Part shown: positions 31,553 to 42,425 of the stretch, one piece after another | How the letters are laid out: the number at the start of each line of letters is the position of its first letter | Numbering within the stretch: position 1 is the first letter of the stretch | DNA from: Dryocosmus kuriphilus | Lineage: Eukaryota > Arthropoda > Insecta > Hymenoptera > Cynipidae | Assembly (NCBI GenBank): GCA_038277395.1 | Contig: CM076196.1 | Location: 128,523,410-128,587,409 of the forward strand | Direction: 5' to 3' | Length of the DNA stretch: 64,000 nt | The notes under the pieces: model-generated | What the model was told of the DNA's origin: nothing | Seen by the model: only the letters and a program-made list of their open reading frames with translations | Database searches by the model: none | Position numbers and translations under genes: made by a program

Positions 31553-32704
31553 CTGTCAGAATTTAAGAAATAATTCAAATTTAAGTTCCCTTCCATACAG
31601 TAAAATTGTAAAATATCTCTGATCCTGATGACAATAAAGTACTAGACACAAAAATTACAAACGTATAAAAGATTAAATGTTATTTGCGCCACCTGGAATA
31701 AATTTAAGTATAACTGGATCTGAAATTAAAAAAACAATTTTTTTTCTGTTAATAGATAAGTATATCTCGTGACTGAACGAAGGATTTAAAAAATAATTGA
31801 AATTTGAATTTTTGGCCGAGTTGTATGCAAAACAGTACAATTTTTGGTACAATTTACACTACGTTTAGCCTTGTAAAATTAGTTTTAATCGAAAAAAAAC
31901 CTTCGTTCAATCACTAGTCAATCCTATTCTGAAGTGTGTAAAATTTCAATAAGATCGGTGTATTAGTTTTTGACAAATCATACCCATCAACTTCTTCAAA
32001 AATAATGTTTTTAGAAAAAGTCTATTAAAGTTAGTAGGAATAAAGTGAAGGAATTTTTTTTTAAACTAACTTATGAGGGGAATTTTCAAAGGATCTCTCC
32101 TATGTTTTTACTCCGATCGACTTAAAACTTTCGAAAAATATTCTGTGCACATAAAATAAACAATCTGAAAGGAAAGGAAAATACAAAAAGAAAAATTAAA
32201 TTTTGTTCACGATGAAAATTTCAAATACTGCATTTTTATTACTGACAATACTTACCTAGCATTCCCAAAGATTTCACATTCAGTGAAAGCACAAAAATTA
32301 ATAGACTACTACATAAAATGAGAATGTTTTTCTGCTAAAAGCCGAAACTGTCAACAATCATAACCTCACAAGCAAGACACGAAACATGTCATCAATAAAA
32401 TCGCTAGGTTGACTCCAACTATATCACTTAAGTTCTTATTTCGCACCTCCGAATTGTATTACACTTTTAATTGTGCGTTATTTATTTTATTTTATTAACA
32501 ATAAACAACTTCAATTACGGAGTTGTATATTTGTGATGGGCAACTTGACTCACTATGTCACTATCATCTGTGCACATATGACAATCCATCATTGCGGCGA
32601 TCAGTGAAATGTCTACAGTTCAAAAATGACTTTTTTCATTGGTTGCATTTGGCGCCAATTTTATACATGCAAAAACCCTGTGACCGGCTCTTAATGGTTC
32701 TTAC

Positions 32705-32706
<2 letters not shown>

Positions 32707-32766
<60 letters not shown>
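32707..32766. repeat. (TA)n microsatellite
   Basis: About 30 uninterrupted TA units just outside the right arm of the giant inverted repeat. Confidence 0.95.
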
Positions 32767-32770
<4 letters not shown>

Positions 32771-32771
<1 letters not shown>

Positions 32772-32844
32772 TCTTAAATATACATTCTAAAATACGTATA
32801 TATATATATATACACACACGTATTTTAGAATGTATATTTAAGAA
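32771..32844. repeat. Perfect 27-bp-arm hairpin next to the TA tract
   Basis: ttcttaaatatacattctaa... (32771-32797) and its exact complement (32818-32844) enclose a 20-base loop of TA/CA repeats. This is either a tiny foldback element or inversion of a flank during expansion of the TA tract. Confidence 0.8.
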
Positions 32845-32869
32845 TTATTTTTTTTTTAATTTTCTGAGC

Positions 32870-33072
32870 AATTATCTCAGGTCGCGGAAACTATAGGCGA
32901 GATGAAAACTGGTTCCCGTGAGCCGAGCGGGATCATCACGCCCTATCTCTTATGTTGGAAGGTATCACGCTACATCGGGCTTATATTCTTCCCCGCCTTA
33001 CGCACCAGTCCCTGCCACGCTCGCCGGAATGGAAACTCGCCTTCAGCGAAATTTCCATCTTAAGGAGGGGGA
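32870..33072 (+). pseudogene. 3' internal end of the LTR element with polypurine tract
   Basis: The sequence running into the distal LTR has a short open reading (33008-33118 frame: YAPVPATLAGMETRLQRNFH) and ends in the purine run taaggaggggga (33061-33072) immediately before TGTTACG. That is where a polypurine tract must lie if 33073 is the start of a 3' LTR. The reading may be the C-terminus of the element's last protein but has no diagnostic motif. Confidence 0.6.
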
Positions 33073-34518
33073 TGTTACGTCCGGATGTTACATATCACCC
33101 TCCTTTTATATATCTTAGGTTAAGGAAAGCAGAAGTAGACAAACTAGATTTAGTAATAGCTTTATATTTTACTTTCAGTTCCTTGTACCCGCTATGATAA
33201 TTGACCATTTTTCGTGTATTGTTGCTTATTGCTGCTTTTACACAAGTGTGCGTGTGTGTGCTTGCGCTTTCAATTCTAAACAGTAGCTATTTTACTAGTA
33301 ATTTTATATATTAAGGCTTCAACATTTTATTTTGTATTTTTTGTTTTGTTTTACTTCAACAGGAAGCTGCATTTGGAGGCTGGAAGGCGTTTGTTAATCT
33401 TCGAAAACTCGCATCAGTTATCAGTGGTAACTTTCCCTTTAGTATATTTTCTCATAGCCCATCTGAGGCCCGAGGCTGGGAAGCACACTTTTGGAATTCT
33501 GTCCCTTTTAATTTCCCTTTATAATTCATTTTGTTAATAGTCACGTAGCCGTACCAACAATAATAAATATTGTATTATCCTGATGGATAGAGGCAAACTC
33601 AAGGTTTCCTGAAACTGTAAAAATGAAAAATTAGTGCAGCCTTCAAATGATTTACTGCGGCCTTATTAAGAACAAGCGAAAGACCTGGGTAAATTCCAGT
33701 CTTATCGATGCCAGAAAGCTGTTTGAATCGCAAGGTCTCAGGTAACATGCTTCCCGGATTATGGGAAAGTTTGAGAAAACGGAATTGCGCTTCCTTCCGT
33801 CCCCACTACCACCTATACATCAGCACTTACCTTCTAATTGGACGATTCCTAAAGTGGGTGGCCCTTCTTTGTTGGTCTCAAATGGGACCGCCAGGACGAG
33901 CTTCGACAGCAGAGGTTTTTGAGTCAGTAGTTTTTCAGACTTCAAAGAATCTCTGATAAATTTCGAACCCTCTCCAGCTTGGCGTTTTTTCAACCCAGGA
34001 CCTGGGTCAACGTCTCGTGAAAACTTCAAGCTTATTTTTCGGGAACTTCGTTCCAGACTCAAGCCCCTGTCCACGATCCGGTACCATCCAAAAACAAGTT
34101 GCATTTAGTCGCGGATTACTTTTAGTATTATTTAAAGCTTGAGCCCGGAAGACGAATAAATGTCCGGTAATTGTACAAAAATTACTAAAAAAGGAATCTA
34201 ACCAGAGCAATAAGCGTCTTCAGCCCAGCGAACAGGCAGCTTCGTGTTGAAGTTTGACAGAATTAAGTAAGTAATCGATTCATTATAAAAATAAATTGCA
34301 GAAGCCATAAATAAATGTAAATTAATGGAATTTTCCTTTAGCTCAATTCCTTTTCCTCGAAAAATATTCCAATTAAGTAAGAGTTGCGGGTGGTTTTCTT
34401 CCCTTTAATCGGGCAAAATCCCATAAAAATCGATTCTCAGCCGCTCAAGAGCCGATTTTAATAATTGTATTGTAACATATACAAGTCTACTGTTCGTCAC
34501 CCTACCTGCGACGTAACA
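33073..34518 (+). repeat. LTR (3' copy), 1446 bp
   Basis: Starts TGTTACGTCCGGATGTTACA and ends CTGCGACGTAACA, matching the LTR at 13704-14315 at both ends and over most shared sequence. It carries ~850 bp (33212-34058) absent from the 5' copy; either that copy lost it or this one gained an insert. The next four bases (34519-34522, ATAA) equal the four before the 5' copy. Same orientation. Confidence 0.78.
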
Positions 34519-35236
34519 ATAAAAAACTTAATCTTAGGCGAAAAACATTTTTGTGGATGACCCTATTAGCAAAGATATTCGGAATTTCTTGGTCTGATTT
34601 TTTAAAGCTTAGACCTTAAAGTATTGTCATAAACTTTTTAAAATTTATCCTAACGCTTTTCCACATTTTTCCAAGACTTGAAAAAAGTGTCGAAAATGTG
34701 TCACGTAGCAAATTCTTTTTTCGTAGTGTTGATAAACGATATCTTATCCAGAAATGATAAAAAATCATTCAAATATGGCTGTTTCAACGCTCTAACTTCC
34801 CCTTGTACTCAATAATTTAAAAAAAGTTTCTATCACTTTTCCTGAGTAATCAAGTGTGAAAGACAAGTATGTTTTTTGTATGGGAGCCGAGTGAAGTGGT
34901 CTCACACACCTGAAGTGGTCTCATTTGACTAGTGTTCACCAGTACTGATTAAAAACTATTGAAACTGTAGTGTACTTTATTTTTGTTATTTATATTAAAA
35001 GAGTTACAGCTCGCGGAAACAGATAGTATCCGTTTAAAATCTAAAAACTCCCCCCACGACCACCCCTCGGTAAATGTGTCCCAGCGCCAAAATTTTTGCC
35101 CGTAAAATGCATCCAATAAGACTATACTGCCCAAGTTCGAGCCCAATCTGTTTTCGGCTTGGGGCAGTGGAGAGATAATGCCCTTTCTGTGTTTATATAA
35201 TTTTTTTTTTTAATCACTGCTTATTGCAATTAACAG
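34519..35236. other. eRF3 intron sequence with dispersed repeat
   Basis: Non-coding sequence ending in a good 3' splice site (gcaattaacag at 35226-35236). The stretch 34684-34910 is the inverted partner of the dispersed repeat at ~8680-8875. Confidence 0.5.
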
Positions 35237-35699
35237 ACGCTGGGAAGTCAACCATTGGAGGTCAAATCATGGCTCTAACGGGAATGGTTGATAAAAGAAC
35301 ATTGGAGAAGTATGAAAGAGAAGCGAAGGAGAGAAGCAGAGAAACGTGGTATCTAAGCTGGGCACTCGACACCAACTCGGAGGAGCGAGAAAAGGGAAAA
35401 ACAGTTGAGGTAGGCAGAGCCTATTTTGAAACTGAGAGGAAACATTTCACTATCTTAGACGCGCCGGGACACAAAAGTTTCGTACCAAACATGATCGGCG
35501 GAGCGGCGCAAGCGGATCTCGCCGTTTTGGTTATCTCCGCGCGAAAAGGCGAGTTCGAGACTGGTTTCGATAGAGGCGGCCAAACCAGAGAGCACGCTAT
35601 GTTAGCTAAAACAGCTGGTGTTAAACATTTGGTTGTATTAGTAAATAAAATGGACGACCCGACGGTAGAATGGGACGAGGCGAGATACAACGAGTGTAG
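35237..35699 (+). CDS. eRF3: eRF3 (GSPT) exon: GTPase domain
   Basis: Part of eukaryotic peptide chain release factor 3, the translational GTPase that with eRF1 drives stop-codon termination in the cytoplasm. The exon starts inside the P-loop (D-AGKST; the GHV part lies on the previous exon). It continues with RETWYLSWALDTNSEEREKG, KTVEVGRAYFE, the G3 box DAPGHKSFVPNMIGGAAQAD, and the G4 box NKMDDPTVEW (35644-35670). It is open throughout, begins after tttattgcaattaacag and ends at TGTAG|gtgtgt. Phases fit: 2 nt carried in, 2 nt carried out. EF-Tu-like proteins share the boxes, but RETWYLSWALDTN and the GGAAQAD region are eRF3-like rather than EF-1alpha or HBS1. No upstream exon encoding GHV or the PABP-binding N-terminus was recognised in the window. 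Confidence 0.95.
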
Positions 35700-35785
35700 G
35701 TGTGTATCTGATTCAAAATTTCATATTTATAATATAATATAGAGGAAGTAATTGCAAGTATAATAAATATGATATATTTTTTCAG

Positions 35786-36092
35786 AGACAAAATATTACC
35801 TTACCTTCGTAAGCTAGGTTTCAACCCGGCAAAGGATTTGACGTTTATGCCAGTCTCAGGTCAGCTTGGCATAGGTTTAAAGGATCCTATTCCCGAGAGT
35901 CTTTGCACTTGGTACTCGGGCCCGCCTTTCATACCCTTTATTGATTCCCTACCCTCGCTCAATCGGAAAAGTAATGGACCATTCATAATGCCCATCGTTG
36001 ATAAGTACAAGGATATGGGAACAGTAGTTATGGGTAAAGTTGAAGCTGGAGAAGCAAAAAAAGGACAATCTCTTCTTGTAATGCCGAATAGG
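35786..36092 (+). CDS. eRF3: eRF3 (GSPT) exon: end of G domain and domain 2
   Basis: After an 86-bp intron (gtgtgt...ttttttcag) this exon encodes KILPYLRKLGFNPAKDLTFM, then PVSG (the G5-like SG), FIPFIDSLPSLNRKSNGPF and IVDKYKDMGTVVMGKVEAGE. It ends at PNR|gtaagc in phase 0. It covers the last GTPase helix and the start of the first beta-barrel, which packs on the G domain and contributes to ribosome binding. There are no stops or shifts. Confidence 0.95.
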
Positions 36093-36327
36093 GTAAGCTT
36101 TTTATTCTTATTTAATGTATAAAGACTTTTTAACCGAGTTATCTCTCATTATGTGATTATTTGGTATTGTTTGATGTAAACTTGAGTAGTATCTATAACT
36201 TTACTGTTAAAACAAAGAGTTTAAATGATTTGGACTTCAGGAAAATGGCAATGTCTATCTGTAGAAAGTTAGTTATAATAACTGGATTACATATATATTA
36301 AATTGAATTTTCATGAACTATTTTTAG

Positions 36328-36760
36328 ACGGCAGTAACGGTTGATCAGTTGTGGTCTGACGATGAAGAAGTCACATCGGTGGGACCAGGAGAGAATGTAA
36401 AAATAAAATTAAAGGGCATAGAAGAAGAAGATGTGAGTCCCGGTTTCGTTCTCTGCGATAGCAATAATCCAATCAAGACGGGCAAGGTTTTCGATGCACA
36501 AGTAGTAATCTTAGAACATAAAAGCATTATCTGTGCGGGATACAGTGCTGTGATGCACATTCATTGTGCCGCTGAGGAAGTAACCGTGAGGGCACTCATT
36601 TGTTTGGTAGACAAGAAAACTGGCGATAAAAGTAAGACGAGACCGAGGTTCGTCAAGCAAGATCAAGTGGCAATAATGAGAATCGAATGTGCCGGAGTTA
36701 TTTGCCTTGAAAAATTCAAACTGTTTCAACAGATGGGACGGTTCACCCTCAGGGACGAGA
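36328..36760 (+). CDS. eRF3: eRF3 (GSPT) exon: domains 2 and 3, eRF1-binding region
   Basis: Flanked by tttttag and gtaagt. It encodes TVDQLWSDDEEVTSVGPGEN, IKLKGIEEEDVSPGFVLC, VVILEHKSIICAGYSAVMHI, CLVDKKTGDKSKTRPRFVKQ and QMGRFTLRDE. This C-terminal barrel is the region that contacts eRF1. The 433-bp exon ends in phase 1 (GAG A|gtaagtatt). A few residues differ from vertebrate eRF3, such as MRIECAGVICLEKFKLF, but no motif is lost, which supports a living gene. Confidence 0.95.
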
Positions 36761-37498
36761 GTAAGTATTCCCAAATTATATTTCGTTTACTTTATCAAGT
36801 GGAATTGAGAATCTTTATAGTACAGATATGTCCATGGATAGTTCCCGGTGCCTCCCCTAACTGGATATTCTTCCCTTTTCTCTCTTTCCTTCATGTACCG
36901 AAGACGGTAAGAGGGGGGTTGGACAAGTTGTTGTATTGCATTTTTCGCGTCAGTAGTGCATCTTAATAATTTAATAGATAGTTTCTGTTGATTTCACAAC
37001 CTCTGTGAAATTATTTTCTATTGATTTCGCAATATTCGGTTATTTCTCGGTCATGTACGACTTATGTGACACGCCTCACATTTTCACCGACTACATGGTC
37101 AATCGGGTGTATCAGGGTCGTCTTTCAAAATATTTGTACTGGTATTCATCTACAATTTTTTGAAGTGCACCAGGAAAATTACAGTGAAACCCGTGTAAAG
37201 TACAGGGGAATTAAGTTCGATCTGGCGCTGGAGCGAATCATACCTGACTGTGCAATTTTGGGACAGTCACTGTTAATTGGCTAAAACTTCGTCAAAACCC
37301 TACTTCCTGCAAAGCCAGTCTACGGATCCAGTGAGATGTAACTCTTGTTCTGTCAGCGTTGAGGTTTAGGGGCGAGCATGCCAGGCCGTGCCAGAATACG
37401 GCTTTGAGCTTGACGAGTTAACAGAGTTTTGCACTTTCGGTGGACATTCCTTGTTATAATGTGTAATTGATCAGATCATAGAATAGAATATAAAATTA

Positions 37499-37749
37499 CA
37501 GTAGACTCTCAAAAACCGTCTTCCCCACAAACCGCCTTTTTCACTATGTGCTTTCCCTTTCCACTAGCTCTAAATTCACTGAACACCTTCATTTTGGCGT
37601 TAGATGTGCGTGTGCGAGGCGATATTCAAACAATCTGCCAATGCGTCTCAGAAATCTTGTGCGTCAAGCCAAGGGGGTGTGACTTAACTAAGCGGGCGTT
37701 TTGTGAGTGCAGCGGTCCCGAGCACCCGGCGCTTTGCGAGATTTTACTG
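37499..37749. mobile_element. 251-bp MITE, pogo/Tigger-like ends
   Basis: The left end CAGTAGACTCTC and inverted right end CAGTAAAATCTC are flanked by TA on both sides (37497-37498, 37750-37751). Subterminal CGCC/GGCG words are also inverted. Length and TA duplication suit a Tc1/mariner-superfamily (pogo/Tigger-like) non-autonomous element. The 83-codon ORF across it is incidental. Confidence 0.7.
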
Positions 37750-38212
37750 TATTTGTTGGCAGCTCGAACCAGAAGCGAATATCACATGAAGCATTGAATC
37801 ACAGACGAGTGCTGCATGAGAACAAGCTGAAGGCAAGTGGAGGCAACTTTGCAACGCTTTGTGAGTCGAATGCGAGTTAAAATGTCAGGAAGATAGATTA
37901 ACAATGATTGACTTGGGGAATAACGGCGACTATGTAGAGAGTCCTCCCAGACTAATCAGATTTCTTGTAACGTCCTATGCAACTTCTTTGAAAAGGATAG
38001 TCGAGTGATAAATCATTCGTACGATCGAGCTGGTCTCCCGAGTATTCAAAGCACAAGACAGAAATCTTGTATACTGGGTTGAAATCGGCAATGAGATATC
38101 GCCGTTTGGACGGCTAGAGAAACGTGACTTCACGCGACCAACTGGGACTAACTGGAACTTTAACAATGACTGCGCAGGAGTAGTTTAAAAATCTGATAGT
38201 CACATGAAATCT

Positions 38213-38460
38213 TAGTGACCAGCCCCTCGCTCGAATACCGGCTTATTTGTACACGTGTCACATACTACTTTCTGTAAAAAAAATGAATAAAAAGTCTCCT
38301 TTTCCGTGCTTATAAAGTGTGCACATACGTAACTAAAATGTTTAAAAAGTGTGCAAAAAAGTACCTAGTGTCTTACAAAGGAACTATAGCCGATACACAT
38401 TTTACAAAAAGTAGTATGTGCAACTTGTGCTGAAGACCGGTGTGACTTGTGACCGTTCCC
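38213..38460. repeat. Hairpin element (MITE-like)
   Basis: cacatactactttctgtaaaa (38260s) and ttttacaaaaagtagtatgtg (38401-38421) are inverted. Weaker pairing continues outward (gtgaccagc... against ...ggtcaca). No target duplication was identified. Confidence 0.5.
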
Positions 38461-39122
38461 TAGTTTTCTGTGCTGCTACTGAAAATGAAAATGGCGCTGG
38501 GTCCAAAACCTCCCTTTATTGACCATACCCTTCACGCCTACTTTGAACCACTTCACTTAAAAGTGCATGATAAAGTTTGTACCCTAGAAATTATATTTTG
38601 GGGAGGCCTCCTGAGTATTTCTAGCGAATATGAAAAAAATCGTTGGAGTCCTTTTTAAAATAACTCAATAATTGTTTTTTTTTTAATAATCAATTTACAT
38701 GATTTATTTCAAAAGAAATAAGTCATAAGTAAATTTTATCTGCTGACGCTCTTTATTTTTGCATCCCCAAAAAGTTTGTAATTGATCGAATATTGATAGA
38801 CTTTTTTTTAGTCCCTTTTAAATTCTTGAAAATGGATGAAAAACATAAATTTTTTTTTAAATTGTGCGTTTCTGATCTATTCTACGCAAACGTTTTATAA
38901 TACAGAAAGTACGTATATTTCCCAACAAGTCCCAAAAAAAAAGAATGGCCTAGCTCAAATAATTCCGAAGTTATGCCCATTTACATTGATTTTTCAGTGA
39001 AAAAAAGTAAAATCTTTTAGTTTTGGACTTCTTCTTCCCTGTACATCCTGCGTTAAAGTTGTATGAAAATAAATAAAAATACATTAAATTGACCAATCAT
39101 GTTGCTTCTTTTGAATTTTTTA

Positions 39123-39162
39123 AATTGAATCATCACTGTCTATAGACAGTGATGATTCAATT
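39123..39162. repeat. Perfect 40-bp palindrome
   Basis: Each half is 20 bases (aattgaatcatcactgtcta and its complement), with no spacer and no mismatch. It sits in AT-rich intron DNA and could extrude as a cruciform or be the scar of a tiny foldback element. Confidence 0.9.
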
Positions 39163-39974
39163 AAAAAAATTCCCCGAAAGCAATGCAGTTCACGTTACAC
39201 AGTCTTCTATGGCAGAGCAGTGAACTTTGACAACAAATTCTCCACGACAAACAGTGAAATGATTTTAACAATAATAAGTAATTTTCTTTTTGTAAATGAT
39301 TGAAATTCTTAAAAATCATCTAGTAATTTTAAAAAACCTTACCATTCAAGCTTATGTTACAAAAAGCTTATTTGTGTCTGAACTTACTAAAAACATGCAT
39401 AATGTTTACTAAATACCAAATACTGAATTTCAATATTTTGTGCTTTATCATGAGTTTTTTTTTTGTCTCTCTTGTAGAATTTGGGAAATGGCATTTGCAT
39501 CCCTATGCATTGAGACGTTAATTTGTCAATAGTCTTAACATAGCTAGTATATAGTTTCATTTTTAAAAAGATATCTCAGCTGAAAATAACGCGGCGAATT
39601 TTGTTTGGAAATTCGCAATGAATTTGGGTGGTATTTTGAAACATTTATTTCGAGTTGAATATTCCACGTGAATTTACACCCGAAATTCGCACGAATTATT
39701 TTTATCTGAGATAAGTATTGAAATGATATTTATTATTTAATATTACGTTGCGTCCTCATAGAGGAAGGTTTGTAAAGATGTAAATTTGCAAATCTAATTT
39801 TTTGATATATTCCGATATAATTCGAGCCCAGGAACTCTCGAAAAGTAAGAGTGATCATGAAATTGAGACGAATTGTTGCTCTAGTTGATGTCCAGGTCTG
39901 ATAAGATTTTGAATTAGATCATCTAATTAGAAGTTTTTTTTTTGCACTTACAAATTTGAAAAAAATTTCACCTT

Positions 39975-40450
39975 TTTTATACAAGGAAAACTTTTTCTAT
40001 ATTCGAAATACAGTAATACTATAATCTGATGTATTTTTTCGCGTTTTCGAGACGCATTGATTGACCTATTGCGAAACCTTTTATGACCTGCTAGTATCAA
40101 TTTATGAAGTTCAAAAAAAATTTTATTCTGTTTATATAAGGAAAAATGTTTTGATATTGTGGGAATACTACCTACAGTAATGTATCCGATACATTTGTTC
40201 GCGTCTTCGAGACGTATCGATTGACCTATTGAAGAACCTTCCATGATCTTCCATGATCTTCCATGACCTTCCATGACCTACCAATGCTGTTTCTTATTTA
40301 AAAAATGATTTACCTTGTTTATATGAGAAAAACTGCTTTGATATTGTGAATATAACAGTATTGTATTTGATTTAATTGTTTATATAAGGAAAACGTATTA
40401 AATATTTGGAATATAACAATAACTGTAATTGAGTTGCAACAAAATACATT
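39975..40450. repeat. Diverged tandem units with an 11-bp microrepeat
   Basis: The word tatataaggaaaa followed by a gatattgtgaata.aacagtaat block recurs near 39980, 40133, 40319 and 40381. The first two units share ttcgcgt.ttcgagacg.at.gattgacctattg. Within the second unit ccttccatgat is repeated four times in tandem (40238-40280). Non-coding. Confidence 0.65.
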
Positions 40451-42224
40451 GATTAACCTTTTGATTGTCTGCCTGATTCTCTGGAAATAAGATTTTTGGT
40501 ATAGTATAGAAACCATCAACTTGATGAAATAAGTGTTGGCTTTTTTTTAGTGAAAATGAACCTCCCTCTATGAGGAAGTAAATTTATTTGATGCCTTTGA
40601 GGAAGCAAAGTACTCATAAAATGAGCACAAATAAATCCATCCATGGTAAATATACCCGTAGTACTTTGCAGTGGTATTTTAATTTATTTCAATTTACAGC
40701 CATTTACTGGTTTTAGTTTCTGTTGTAAAGTTTTGGATTCCAAATTAGACACTGTTAATCATTTTTTAGTTTCAAGTGGGTCACTTTTTCGTTTTTTTTT
40801 CAACTGACTAAAGTACATTAGAAAACAATTGACAAGAGTAACAACGAATCAAAATCTGTCGACTGATAGAAATACATTTTTTAAATATTGAAAAAATTGG
40901 AATGAAAAATCGATTAATTTCGAAATGAGCATTTTTAAATTCTATTCTTTACTTATTTTTCAATATTTCAACTTTTTAGATTTTTTTCTAATGTATTTTT
41001 ATTAAATGTCCTGATGCCTTCAAAAGACTTTCAAATCTAGCTAACAAAAGTAATTTGAAAAAACATGAGAATGACAATCTTCAGAGGCCGGAGCTAAGTT
41101 TATGCAAGAACACTAGAATTCAGGACGTGCAACGGGTGGTGGTGGGGGTGAAGCAAAAAGTAAAGGCAGCTTAGGCAGTTGCGCCGCGCATTCAAAAACG
41201 TGTTCTTACGCGCATCCTGCCAGCGCAGCTTCTGCCGTACGTGTATATCTATATATACATTCTAACCAAGAACTCTACTGCCGTGCAAATGAAAATGAGC
41301 GTGTAACGTTCTTTAATTTTTGGGGTCATTTGAGCCCATTTATTATTCTATATTAGAGTCGTTGTCCCGCGCTGAATTGAGATTTACCTCGGTTGAGTTT
41401 CGAAACTACATGATTTTGTCCATTTAGAGAGTCCCACCTTTTACTGAGGTTAATTTTGATGGAAAAATAATTATTGTGTGAATGATTTTAATAATGATGT
41501 CGCATTTCAGATTTCTCCAGCAATATTGAAAATTACTTAAGATTTTGTTCTGATTTGCTTTTAATGGGTTCTGTTCAACAATTCGAATCCAATTACACAA
41601 ATCGGATCGAGGTGGGTAGAACGTTGAAACTTGCCCTTACCACCCGATTATTTAACTTTACTAACAGCGAAACCCTTGGAACAAGAATAGGTGGCCCATC
41701 TACACGCGGTCTGATTTCTCTGCTATTTTTCAGACGCAGATCTCGGAAACGAAAATAGTTTTTAATTAAAAATTCCTCGCAAATGTAATTCTCGGTAGTT
41801 CTCAACTCTACGTCGGCCGACGACTCAAAGAAATTTTTTCGGTGCGCTTCTTACTTTTTCGTACTTCCCGAGTAGTCTATTAATTTACCTAAGCCCTACC
41901 TGATTTTTTTTAGAGCATCCAGGACTCTTTTCTCTTTCTTCCTTGAGGTTCACGAGAACCGAAGCTTCGTCCCGCCAAGACTAAGTGCCATGCCTTTGAC
42001 AGGATTTCGCCTCAGTTTCCTACGCCAAAGTTCACAATTCTTCAGACCTTCTAGTCTGACAGTGAACATACAAAATTTAAGCTACTTATATCGAGCGTTT
42101 TGAGGTCATCATTCGAGACTAGATTTCCATTCTGGGTGTCCAATTACACCTTAGGACTTCTAGACTCGAGCGTGAACGGCGGAGTAAAAATTGAGTCAAT
42201 ATATTTCTGGTACTCAGACTTCGA

Positions 42225-42425
42225 AGGAATTCAGGACGCACAAGCCCCAGATAATGAACCTGGTAGAGGGTGCGTCTAGGATTCTCAGAGGTCTTTTTTC
42301 AGTATTGGCACAAAATTTGGCTTCATCCCCATCCAATCTTTGTACGCTACTAGGGTCAACAGAATTCAGATAGCACAAGCCCCAGATAATTAAACCTGGT
42401 AGAAAGTGTGATTAGGATTCCTATT
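42225..42425. repeat. Short tandem duplication inside the 3.27-kb element
   Basis: cacaagccccagataat.aacctggtaga..gtg...aggattc occurs at 42240-42282 and again at 42374-42416, ~133 bp apart, with a third weaker relic (gaaccccagatcaaagacctggtaga) at ~42527. LTRs often hold such arrays, but LTR ends were not found. Confidence 0.6.

Larger units (their letters stand above)
30455..32641. mobile_element. Right arm of giant inverted repeat
   Basis: Reverse complement of 26672-28548 with small indels. Reading from the loop outward, it holds the LINE 3' end with poly(A), the internal repeat, transportin-3 exons B then A (both minus strand), the second internal repeat and the outer block. It is ~300 bp longer than the left arm, mainly because it keeps the full LINE 3' UTR and poly(A) and has extra sequence around 32030-32200. 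Confidence 0.85.

Noticed and set aside
26672..32641. Palindrome as a pure assembly artefact
   Set aside because: The arms differ by many substitutions and indels and keep different parts of exon B, which a duplicated read or misjoin would not produce.
34519..35236. Upstream eRF3 exon encoding GHV or the N-terminal domain
   Set aside because: No reading ending in a GHV-like peptide before a GT donor was found here or recognisably elsewhere in the window, so it was not annotated.
37181..37280. Second Tigger-like MITE (acagtgaaacccgtg ... cagtcactgt)
   Set aside because: Only about seven terminal bases are inverted and no TA duplication is clear.
39948..40274. 108-residue minus-strand ORF
   Set aside because: It spans diverged tandem repeats including the ccttccatgat microrepeat, and the peptide is repetitive for that reason.
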